From DASXTB01 sp036505615 (GTDB lineage: Bacteria > Acidobacteriota > UBA6911 > JACQSX01): a stretch of 10,913 nt of DNA. Each line of letters starts with the position of its first letter. The stretch's first letter is position 1. The position numbers and the translations under genes were made by a program. The stretch covers positions 1-10,913 of the forward strand of contig DASXTB010000383.1 of NCBI GenBank assembly GCA_036505615.1, in the 5' to 3' direction. Under the pieces are notes generated by a model. That model searched no databases, had not been told where the DNA came from, and saw only the letters and a list, made by a program, of their open reading frames with translations. Shown here piece after piece: positions 1 through 6,166 of this stretch.

Positions 1-11
1 ACACCCAACAA

Positions 12-2105
12 TCACGCTGGAGTCTCTTCACCACTCCCCTTTCGCTCCTCTATGATTTTGCTGGCGATGTGAGCCGGTACCGTATCGTACCGCGAAAACT
101 CCATGTGATAACTTCCGCGGCCTCCTGTCATCGACGTGAGAACCGGGGCGTAATTGAGCATCTCAGCCAGCGGCACCTGAGCATGAATGAGCTGGGTATG
201 ACCTTTGGCATCCATTCCCTGGATCCGTCCGCGCCGGCCATTCAGATCTCCCATCAGGTCTCCCGCAAATTCCTCGGGAGCCTGAACCTCCACATTCATG
301 ATTGGCTCCAACAAAACAGGTCTGGCTTGTTCCATAGCTTTCTTAAAAGCCAGCGAGCCGGCGATCTTGAAGGCCAGTTCTGACGAATCTACGTCGTGAT
401 AGGAACCGTCAAAGAGAATCACCTTGAAATCCACCACCGGATAACCTGCCACGAATCCGCGCTGCGCAGACTCGACGATTCCCTTTTCGACGGCAGGAAT
501 GAAGTTCCTGGGAATGGCGCCGCCAAATACCTCGTCTTCAAAGGCGAATCCCTCTCCGCGTCCCATCGGCTCCATTTTGATCCAACAGTCGCCGTATTGG
601 CCGTGGCCCCCGGTTTGCTTTTTGTGGCGTCCCTGGGCTTCGGCCTTGGCAGTGATGGTTTCGCGGTAAGGGACTTTCGGCGGCTTCAAAGTGACGCCTA
701 CGCCGTACTTCTTCTTCAGCTTTTCCACGGTAACTTCGACGTGCAGTTGTCCGGAACCGGAGAGCAGGAACTCCTTGGTTTGCGGATCTCTTTCGAAGCG
801 GAGCGAGCCGTCCTCTTCCAGGATCCTGGCCATCGCGCTGCTAATCTTGTCCTCGTCGCCGCGGGTTTTCGGTTCAATGGCGAAACTGATTGCAGGTTCG
901 GGAAACGTGACCTTGTTGAACAGGACCGGATGCGCTTTGTCGGCCAAAGTATCCCCAGTAGCGGTATCTCTGAGTTTGGCAACGGCGCCGATATCGCCCG
1001 CCTTAATTTCTGAAGCACTCTCATGGGACTTGCCTTGCATGATCTGGAGAGTCCCCAGTCGCTCTACTGAATCGCGTGTGGCATTGTGGACGGAGCTGTC
1101 TGACTTGAGCGATCCGGAGAAGACCTTAATAAGAGAAATACGTCCTGCGAATGGATCGGCAATGGTTTTGAATACGAAAGCTGCAAGCGGTCCAGTAGGA
1201 TCGATCTTTACTGATGCCGGTTCCTTAGCTTTGGGGTTTGTCGCCTGTACCGGCTGGCGCTGGAGCGGCGAAGGCACCAGCTCAACGATGTGGTCCAGCA
1301 ACTGCTTGACTGCGGCATTGGCAGTTGCCGCAGTAATCATCACCGGGACGACCTTCCCTGCCAGTACTCCCTCTTTGAGGCCGGAAATAATTTCTTCTTC
1401 GGCCAGCGTGCCGGATTCGAAGAATCTCTCCATCAGAGCATCGTTGGATTCAGCAACCATTTCGATCAGCTTCTCGCGCATCGACGACGCTGAATCCGCC
1501 CGGTCCTCAGGGATGTCTTGCTCGGTGAAGTTGCCCGATCCATCCGTCCGGTAGACATAGGCCCGATTTCTGAGCAAGTCGATCACGCCTTTGAAATTCT
1601 TTTCTTCGCCAATGGGGATTTGAATGGGAACGGCGATCCTTCCCCAGGTAGATTCAATTGACTGCATGGTGCGCTCAAAGCTCGCGCGGTCGCGGTCCAT
1701 CTTGTTGATGACGATTAAGCGCGGAAGTTCGAACTCGCCCGCATAATCCCACACCAGTTCGGTTTGCACTTCTACTCCGCTTACAGCGTCGATAACGACG
1801 ACGGCGGCCTCAGCCGCCGGCAAAACGGATTTAGCATCATGCATGAAAGCCCGATACCCCGGTGTATCAATCAGATTGATCTTTGTTTTATTCCATTCGC
1901 AAAAGGCGAGCGCGGAGTTCAGGGTGATTTTGCGCGCAATTTCATCCTCGTCGTAATCGGTGACGGTGGTTCCATCGTCGACTCTTCCCAGACGATTGAC
2001 GGCGCCGGCTGAGTAAAGAATGGCAGACACCAAGGATGTTTTGCCGGCGTCGCCATGCCCTATGAACGCGATGTTACGAATATTTTCAGGCTCGAACACT
2101 TTCAT
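12..2105 (-). CDS. fusA: Elongation factor G-like translational GTPase (EF-G-2 type)
   Basis: A complete 697-residue EF-G, close to the usual length of about 700, with all five domains. By family it is a cytoplasmic ribosome-dependent GTPase that drives translocation, although EF-G-2 paralogues may have specialised roles. Visible motifs: P-loop GHGDAGKT (16-23), G3 DTPGY (80-84), G4 NKMD (134-137), a G5-like TAA (258-260), domain II from about 305, domain III from about 402 (SGSGQLHVEV near 449), domain IV with QTGGHGQYG (497-505) and SSELAFKIAGSLAFKKA (574-590), and domain V after about 600. The switch I region reads EIARKITL instead of the canonical ERGITI, and Tyr84 replaces the canonical catalytic His of DTPGH. 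Both fit the EF-G-2-like subgroup rather than the main EF-G. The ATG at 2105 has a good Shine-Dalgarno. The gene stands alone and diverges from the M28 gene. The family is certain; primary versus secondary EF-G cannot be settled without the rest of the genome. Confidence 0.95.
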   Translation of the reverse strand: MKVFEPENIRNIAFIGHGDAGKTSLVSAILYSAGAVNRLGRVDDGTTVTDYDEDEIARKITLNSALAFCEWNKTKINLIDTPGYRAFMHDAKSVLPAAEAAVVVIDAVSGVEVQTELVWDYAGEFELPRLIVINKMDRDRASFERTMQSIESTWGRIAVPIQIPIGEEKNFKGVIDLLRNRAYVYRTDGSGNFTEQDIPEDRADSASSMREKLIEMVAESNDALMERFFESGTLAEEEIISGLKEGVLAGKVVPVMITAATANAAVKQLLDHIVELVPSPLQRQPVQATNPKAKEPASVKIDPTGPLAAFVFKTIADPFAGRISLIKVFSGSLKSDSSVHNATRDSVERLGTLQIMQGKSHESASEIKAGDIGAVAKLRDTATGDTLADKAHPVLFNKVTFPEPAISFAIEPKTRGDEDKISSAMARILEEDGSLRFERDPQTKEFLLSGSGQLHVEVTVEKLKKKYGVGVTLKPPKVPYRETITAKAEAQGRHKKQTGGHGQYGDCWIKMEPMGRGEGFAFEDEVFGGAIPRNFIPAVEKGIVESAQRGFVAGYPVVDFKVILFDGSYHDVDSSELAFKIAGSLAFKKAMEQARPVLLEPIMNVEVQAPEEFAGDLMGDLNGRRGRIQGMDAKGHTQLIHAQVPLAEMLNYAPVLTSMTGGRGSYHMEFSRYDTVPAHIASKIIEERKGSGEETPA

Positions 2106-2208
2106 AAGCGAAGGCTCCTCGGGTACTGGCCCGGATAGGCGACTTATTATGGCTCAAGAGCGAAAAATCTTAGCATAGCCGGGGTTACAGCGTAAAATTG
2201 AACTCGCT
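2106..2208. promoter_or_regulatory. Divergent intergenic region between the EF-G and M28 genes
   Basis: These 103 bases separate two genes transcribed away from each other, so both promoters must lie here or overlap the 5' ends. An AT-rich stretch around 2143-2150 reads CATAAT on the minus strand and could be a -10 box for the EF-G gene. No convincing -35 partner was found, so no promoter is called for either side. Confidence 0.35.
2115..2120 (-). promoter_or_regulatory. Ribosome binding site of the EF-G gene
   Basis: The minus strand reads GAGGAG nine bases before the ATG at 2105. This supports that start and is the typical strength for a highly expressed translation factor. Confidence 0.7.
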
Positions 2209-3144
2209 ATGCCAAGAAGAATTCAGTTTGCCAGTATTGCGCTATTGTTGCTGTTCAACTGTTCAGGAGGAATGCGGAGCGCGGGGCAGGGAAACGACAC
2301 CGGCCTGGATGCCGATCGAGCCTTTGCTCACGTGCGTCAACTGGTGTCCTATGGTCCCCGTCCGGTGGGAAGCGAAGCTCACCAGAAGGCGGAGGATTAC
2401 ATCCAGTCGGAAGTAAAGAAGCTGCCTTTGGAGTTGGAAGTTCAGACCTTTGACGCCATCACTCCAAAGGGGACGATGAAGATGAGAAATCTCATTGCAC
2501 GCCAGCAAGCTTCCAACAAACCAGTGATCATCTTAGGGAGCCACTATGACACCCTGCCGGCTGACAGTTTTACCTTCGTGGGCGCCAACGATAGCGGTTC
2601 CAGCACCGGGCTGCTGTTGGAGCTGGCGCGAGTGCTGGCACAGCCGAAGTCGGGTTTTGAGTACTGGTTTGTGTTTTTTGATGGAGAAGAAGCGATCCGG
2701 CAGTGGAGCGACACAGACAGTTTGTACGGAAGCCGCGAGTTTGTGAGAGATCTTCGGGCGCGCGGGGAGCTTCCCCGCATCAAAGCTTTTGTCCTCCTGG
2801 ACATGGTGGGCGATAAGGATCTAGACATTAAGCGGGATCTTTCTTCGACCAGGTGGCTGGTGGATTTGTTTTGGGCGGCGGCATTTCAAGGAAACTATTC
2901 CGGATTTGTACAGGGAACTCAGGCAATGATGGATGACCACACGCCGTTCTTGGCGGAAGGCATCCCTTCCATCGACATCATCGACTACGATTATGGTCCC
3001 AATAACAACTACTGGCACACGGCTGAAGATACTCTGGATAAAATCAGCCCGGATAGCCTGCGCCAGGTGGGTGAAGTGGTGCTCAAGGCATTGCCTGCCG
3101 TCGAGCAATCCATAAAAGGCAAGCAAGGCCGAACAGGACCGTAG
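2209..3144 (+). CDS. Secreted M28-fold glutaminyl-peptide cyclotransferase-like protein
   Basis: A 311-residue single-domain M28-fold protein. A short basic N-terminus and hydrophobic run (about 7-17) indicate export. The following Cys18 could be lipidated, but the preceding LFN is not a canonical lipobox. The motif order matches glutaminyl cyclase: GSHYDT (110-115), GANDSGSSTG (125-134), FFDGEEA (156-162), DTDSLYGSREF (168-178), LLDMVGD (196-202), DDHTPFL (242-248) and WHTAEDT (269-275). By comparison with the family, Asp128, Glu161 and His270 would bind the single zinc, Glu160 is the general acid/base, and Asp198, Asp243 and Trp269 line the site. The SLYGSR and DDHxPFL segments favour cyclase over an ordinary M28 aminopeptidase. 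Such enzymes convert N-terminal glutamine to pyroglutamate. The ATG at 2209 has no strong Shine-Dalgarno but gives the complete signal. A plain metallo-aminopeptidase remains possible. Confidence 0.85.
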   Translation: MPRRIQFASIALLLLFNCSGGMRSAGQGNDTGLDADRAFAHVRQLVSYGPRPVGSEAHQKAEDYIQSEVKKLPLELEVQTFDAITPKGTMKMRNLIARQQASNKPVIILGSHYDTLPADSFTFVGANDSGSSTGLLLELARVLAQPKSGFEYWFVFFDGEEAIRQWSDTDSLYGSREFVRDLRARGELPRIKAFVLLDMVGDKDLDIKRDLSSTRWLVDLFWAAAFQGNYSGFVQGTQAMMDDHTPFLAEGIPSIDIIDYDYGPNNNYWHTAEDTLDKISPDSLRQVGEVVLKALPAVEQSIKGKQGRTGP

Positions 3145-3147
3145 GCG

Positions 3148-3184
3148 AAAATGCTCCCTCCGGAACAGGGAGTTTGGGCATTTT
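3148..3184 (+). terminator. Hairpin terminator after the M28 gene
   Basis: Starting 4 bases after the stop codon, AAAATG-CTCCCT pairs with AGGGAG and CATTTT around a 7-base loop. A 6-base bulge (TTTGGG) interrupts the 3' side. The 3' arm ends in TTTT, and the A and T ends give a bidirectional look. It is a plausible intrinsic terminator, although the bulge and short U run make its efficiency uncertain. Confidence 0.6.
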
Positions 3185-3236
3185 CTGAGGCCCATTTTGG
3201 TAAATTTCGCGCCCTTTTCTAGTGAACAATCTCCCG

Positions 3237-3261
3237 CTCCGCTGGGACGAGCCCAGCGGAG
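3237..3261. repeat. Perfect 10-bp inverted repeat in the M28-P1 gap
   Basis: CTCCGCTGGG and CCCAGCGGAG pair perfectly around the 5-base loop ACGAG. No T run follows, so it is not an obvious terminator. It could be a second transcription barrier, a REP-like unit or an RNA hairpin. A smaller hairpin, GTCCC-TCT-GGGAC, follows at 3285-3297. Nothing coding is seen in 3145-3361. Confidence 0.6.
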
Positions 3262-3319
3262 GCGTAAGATGTCCAAACTTCACGGTCCCTCTGGGACTAC
3301 GCTTCGCATTCTTGGTTTC

Positions 3320-3340
3320 CAATGACTGATGACCAATGAC
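3320..3340 (+). repeat. Short 7-bp tandem repeat (CAATGAC type, 3 units)
   Basis: Three contiguous heptamers, CAATGAC, TGATGAC and CAATGAC, end 21 bases before the likely start of the P1 peptidase gene. The array creates an ATG at 3329 that lengthens the peptidase frame, but that start would put non-signal-like residues before the signal peptide. Its period matches the arrays at 4754-4788 and 10275-10490. Confidence 0.65.
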
Positions 3341-3361
3341 GCTTTTGTTGTCTTTGGGAAA

Positions 3362-4561
3362 ATGATTCGACTGATGACCTGTTTTGGCATTTGGCTCTGT
3401 ACCTTTCTCTCCGCTCAAGGTTCAGAGCGTCCTCGCGCGCGGGACTTTGGAGTTCGAGTGGGCGTTTTGGAGCCCGGCCCGCTGAATGCCATCACCGATG
3501 TGCCCGGCGTTCTCGTGGGCCAGGTGACTCGCATCCAGGGAGACTCCGTGAGAACCGGTATTACCGCAATCCTTCCCCATGCCGGCAATATCTTTCAGGA
3601 TAAAGTGCCTGCGGCCGTTTACGTAGCCAATGGTTTTGGAAAGCTGGCAGGATCGACGCAGGTCAACGAGCTGGGAAACTTGGAATCTCCCATTGTCCTC
3701 ACTAACACGCTTTCGGTGGCCCGTGCGGTCGACGCCATCCTTGATTACCTGCTTGCATTGCCTGGAAATGAAAAGGTCGCCTCTGCCAATGCCGTAGTCG
3801 GTGAAACCAACGATGGGTTTCTCAACGACATTCGCGCCCGGGTAATTCAGCCGGCCGACGTTATCGCTGCCATAAGAAATGCGCGAGGAGGCCCGCCTGC
3901 TGAAGGAAATGTCGGAGCGGGCACCGGCACGCAGTGTTTCGGTTTTAAAGGCGGCATTGGGACGGCATCTCGCCGCTTGCCCTCGGCGCTGGGCGGGTAC
4001 CTCTTGGGTGTGCTGGTACAAACGAATTACGGAGGGACACTGCAAATCGGAGGCGCGCCCGTCGGCGTGGAACTGGATCGTTATTATCTAAAGCAGTTCA
4101 AAGACACCAAGCAAAGCGGGGCTTCGGCCGATGCCCAGGCCGGCACTTTCAACAAACGCGCTGTGCTTAACGGGGCCGGCGGCTCCTGCATGATTGTTGT
4201 CGCCACGGACGCGCCGCTTACTCATCGTAACCTGATGCGTCTTGCCCGTCGTGCCGTGATGGGTCTGGCGCGCACCGGTTCCAGCTTCAGCAATGGAAGC
4301 GGCGATTATGCGATCGCATTCAGCACTGCAAGATCCGTAAGGGTGAGGCATCAGGCGGAAGGGGGGACAGAAAGTTACGAAGAGGTAAGAAATGATGCGG
4401 TCTCTCCGTTATTTGAAGCAGCAATCGAGGCGACAGAAGAAGCTGTGTACAATTCGCTGTTTCGCGCGCAAACCATGACCGGCTTTCAGGGTCACAAGAT
4501 CGATGCTCTGCCTCTCGACCAAGTGCGCGAGATTCTGCGGAAGTACGGCCTGTTGAAGTGA
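3362..4561 (+). CDS. P1-family aminopeptidase (DmpA-like, N-terminal nucleophile), secreted
   Basis: A 399-residue protein of family P1 (DmpA/BapA), which cleaves itself into two chains and then removes N-terminal residues from peptides. Numbering from the ATG at 3362: signal peptide about 1-20 (MIRLMTCFGIWLCTFLSAQG), then ITDVPGVLVG (44-53), NGFGKLAGSTQVNELG (90-105), SPIVLTNTLSV (109-119), GETNDGFLND (147-156), GTQCFGFKGGIGTASR (189-204) and the processing site GAGG|SCMIVVATDAP. Self-cleavage is expected between Gly274 and Ser275, making Ser275 the nucleophile. SNGSGDYAIAFST (310-322) is the C-terminal core. The upstream ATG at 3329 lies in a 7-bp repeat and would add 11 residues before the signal, so 3362 is preferred, although neither start has a clear Shine-Dalgarno. 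The gene follows the M28 gene on the same strand, after a terminator-like hairpin. Confidence 0.9.
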   Translation: MIRLMTCFGIWLCTFLSAQGSERPRARDFGVRVGVLEPGPLNAITDVPGVLVGQVTRIQGDSVRTGITAILPHAGNIFQDKVPAAVYVANGFGKLAGSTQVNELGNLESPIVLTNTLSVARAVDAILDYLLALPGNEKVASANAVVGETNDGFLNDIRARVIQPADVIAAIRNARGGPPAEGNVGAGTGTQCFGFKGGIGTASRRLPSALGGYLLGVLVQTNYGGTLQIGGAPVGVELDRYYLKQFKDTKQSGASADAQAGTFNKRAVLNGAGGSCMIVVATDAPLTHRNLMRLARRAVMGLARTGSSFSNGSGDYAIAFSTARSVRVRHQAEGGTESYEEVRNDAVSPLFEAAIEATEEAVYNSLFRAQTMTGFQGHKIDALPLDQVREILRKYGLLK

Positions 4562-4604
4562 AGCGGCGCTGAGGAGAACCTCTCCAAATGTCCCAAAATC
4601 TATG

Positions 4605-4716
4605 AACCACGGAGGACACCGGGTACACGGGGAATTTAATGATTCCTCCATTTGCAGAATCAGAGCCATTTTCGAAGGCCCTAATGGTGCCCGTGTTCCC
4701 AGGGTCCCCTGTGGTT
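4605..4716. repeat. Imperfect inverted-repeat element of the AACCACGG family
   Basis: The arm at 4605-4632 begins AACCACGGAGGACACCGGGT. The arm at 4689-4716, read on the minus strand, begins AACCACAGGGGACCCTGGGA. The two match at 22 of 28 positions. They enclose 56 bases without a credible reading frame. The arms contain loosely repeated ACACGGG/GGACAC words of about 9 bases. It starts 43 bases after the peptidase stop. The shape is that of a small MITE-like or REP-like unit; no transposase or clear target duplication is visible. Confidence 0.6.
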
Positions 4717-4739
4717 TGGTCAGTCTGAGACAGCAGCTC

Positions 4740-4751
4740 CTGCAATTGCAG
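4740..4751. promoter_or_regulatory. 12-bp perfect palindrome upstream of the membrane-protein gene
   Basis: CTGCAATTGCAG is a perfect palindrome 53 bases before the ATG at 4805, directly ahead of a 7-bp tandem array. It could be an operator for a dimeric regulator or chance; there is no second copy in the gap. Confidence 0.25.
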
Positions 4752-4753
4752 AT

Positions 4754-4788
4754 CTTCGACCTTCGACCTGCGACTTGCGACTTGCGAC
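4754..4788 (+). repeat. 7-bp tandem repeat (CTTCGAC/TTGCGAC, 5 units)
   Basis: Five contiguous heptamers, CTTCGAC, CTTCGAC, CTGCGAC, TTGCGAC and TTGCGAC, end 16 bases before the ATG of the membrane-protein gene. A TTG at 4775 inside the array is in frame with that gene, but the ATG at 4805 is the better start because it directly begins the first hydrophobic segment. The array occupies the position where a promoter or 5' UTR would be expected. Confidence 0.8.
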
Positions 4789-4804
4789 AACGGGCATCCG
4801 AGTA

Positions 4805-5839
4805 ATGCCTCGAATCTTTTCATTTGCCGCCCCACTGGTTCTGCTGGTTTCGTTTCTGTTGATGCTCCGCCGGGTCGAGCCGTTCTATACGAACTTTTAT
4901 TCGATTGCCTGGTGGTGTTACATCCTTTGGCTTGCTTCGCGTAATGAACTGCGAGCTGCCAGGTCACGTTTTCAGTTTCCTTCTCTATTCCGGCAGCCGC
5001 GGCAGTACTTCGCCCTCATTCTTCTTTCGGCGGCAGTTTGGTTCTTTTTCGAGCTTTACAACGCGCGACTGCATAACTGGGCCTACGTCGGCATGCCGCT
5101 ACAGCGTTGGATTCGATGGCCCGGATATTTCCTCGCTTATGGCACCGTCCTTCCGGGAATCTTTGAAACGGCACGCTGGTTGGAAGGGAGGTTTGATGGA
5201 GAATCCGCAGTAAACGGTCACCAGGAATCACCCGAGCGTGATGCCCGCTGGAACCCCGCGCTGGGGAAACTTGTGTCTCTGTTTGGTCTCGGGTGCATGA
5301 TTTTGCCGTTGCTTGTTCCGCGCTTTTTTTTCCCTCTTGTCTGGGGCGGCCTGATTTTCCTGCTAGATCCCCTTGTGGAATCGATCGGACAGCGAAACCT
5401 TGTGCTCAATCTCTTTGTGGGCGACAGGAGTCGCCCGCTCCTGCTGCTTGGGAGCGGCCTGATCTGCGGATTTTTCTGGGAACTGTGGAATTTTTGGGCT
5501 GGCGCCAAATGGGTCTACACGCTGCCGTATTTTCAGTTTTGGAGAATCTTCGAAATGCCGGCGCTGGGTTTTCTAGGGTTTCCGCCGTTTGCCCTGGAAT
5601 GCTGGCTATTATTTGTGTTTGTCCGATACTTTTGGGAGAAGCACGGGAGGGCGGGAAGATTGGTGACCATTATTGGCATAGCGGCAATCTGTGCTGTCGG
5701 AATCTATGTGGTTGATCATTTCGTGGTGAAGGAGTATGTGACACGCACCTGTGGGGATAAAGTTGTCCCCATTCAGCGCTCTAGGTTGGCCCTGCCCCCG
5801 GGTTCCGCTTCGCGCTGGGTCATGTCTGACGCGCCCTAG
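4805..5839 (+). CDS. Uncharacterised multi-spanning membrane protein with internal repeat
   Basis: I do not recognise the family. The 344 residues are rich in Trp, Phe and Leu, with hydrophobic segments at about 5-21, 31-44, 67-84, 105-120, 154-171, 174-190, 210-228, 252-274 and 285-303. This indicates an inner-membrane protein with roughly seven to nine spans. A charged loop (about 123-150) divides two halves that share a pattern: FFFELYN...W.Y...P from 80 and FFWELWN...W.Y..LP from 223, each followed by a Pro/Gly-rich stretch ending in Phe-Glu (119-121) or Ala-Leu-Glu (263-265). This suggests an ancient duplication. The tail after about 305 is polar. There is no strong Shine-Dalgarno. The gene lies alone between two repeat regions and converges on topA. 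No function is proposed. Confidence 0.75.
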   Translation: MPRIFSFAAPLVLLVSFLLMLRRVEPFYTNFYSIAWWCYILWLASRNELRAARSRFQFPSLFRQPRQYFALILLSAAVWFFFELYNARLHNWAYVGMPLQRWIRWPGYFLAYGTVLPGIFETARWLEGRFDGESAVNGHQESPERDARWNPALGKLVSLFGLGCMILPLLVPRFFFPLVWGGLIFLLDPLVESIGQRNLVLNLFVGDRSRPLLLLGSGLICGFFWELWNFWAGAKWVYTLPYFQFWRIFEMPALGFLGFPPFALECWLLFVFVRYFWEKHGRAGRLVTIIGIAAICAVGIYVVDHFVVKEYVTRTCGDKVVPIQRSRLALPPGSASRWVMSDAP

Positions 5840-5894
5840 CGCGAGAGAATTGGGCATCCCTTCAGGGGGCTGTGGAAAAGGTTGATTCAATCTG

Positions 5895-6038
5895 TACGGG
5901 CGACCCTGTGTGGTCGCCCGCTGCAGAATCCAGCGGATTTTTATTGGTTCCCTTCCGAAGCGCATCCGCGGGAACTGTGCAATTTGTCTGGCTAATCCTC
6001 CAGCGGTTGCGGCGGGCGGCCAGATAGGGCCGCCCGTA
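5895..6038. repeat. Inverted pair of 31-bp palindromic (REP-like) repeats
   Basis: The copy at 5895-5925 (plus) and the copy at 6008-6038 (minus) both follow TACGGGCGRCCCT...TGGYCGCCCG and match at 26 of 31 positions. Each is itself a hairpin: 9-bp stem 5897-5905/5912-5920, and 8-bp stem 6013-6020/6029-6036. The 82 bases between them show nothing coding. The pair fills much of the convergent gap 5840-6166 between the membrane-protein gene and topA. The rest of that gap (5840-5894, 6039-6166) shows no gene or clear T-tailed terminator, so these GC-rich hairpins may serve as transcription barriers for both genes. The structure resembles BIME-type paired REPs; no RAYT transposase is present here. 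Confidence 0.75.
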
Positions 6039-6166
6039 CGATCAGATGGATTTTGGCACAAGTTCTTACGTTAGCAGTATCGATTTTGCCGCGTTCTCAA
6101 GAATCACGGAGAGATCAAATCGGCAAAAGGTCGAATGGCGCGACGGCGCATTTGGACTTTAGATAT

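Noticed and set aside
691..1554. Long plus-strand open frame (287 codons) opposite the EF-G gene
   Set aside because: Antisense to a fully conserved gene, Ser/Leu-rich translation with no family motifs; explained by the codon usage of the real gene.
3329..3361. Upstream ATG extending the P1 peptidase by 11 residues
   Set aside because: It lies in a 7-bp repeat and places polar residues before a good signal peptide that starts at 3362.
4775..4804. TTG start extending the membrane protein by 10 residues
   Set aside because: The TTG is part of the heptamer array; the ATG at 4805 begins the first hydrophobic segment directly.
4602..4805. Plus-strand 67-codon frame beginning MNHGGHRVHGE
   Set aside because: Translation of the AACCACGG inverted repeat and heptamer array; no homology or ribosome binding site.
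5752..5771. TGGGGA/TCCCCA hairpin as a terminator
   Set aside because: It lies inside the coding end of the membrane-protein gene, has only a 6-bp stem and no T run.
5840..6166. Possible tRNA or small RNA gene in the convergent gap
   Set aside because: The GC-rich hairpins are repeat palindromes; no cloverleaf, T-loop consensus or CCA end was found.
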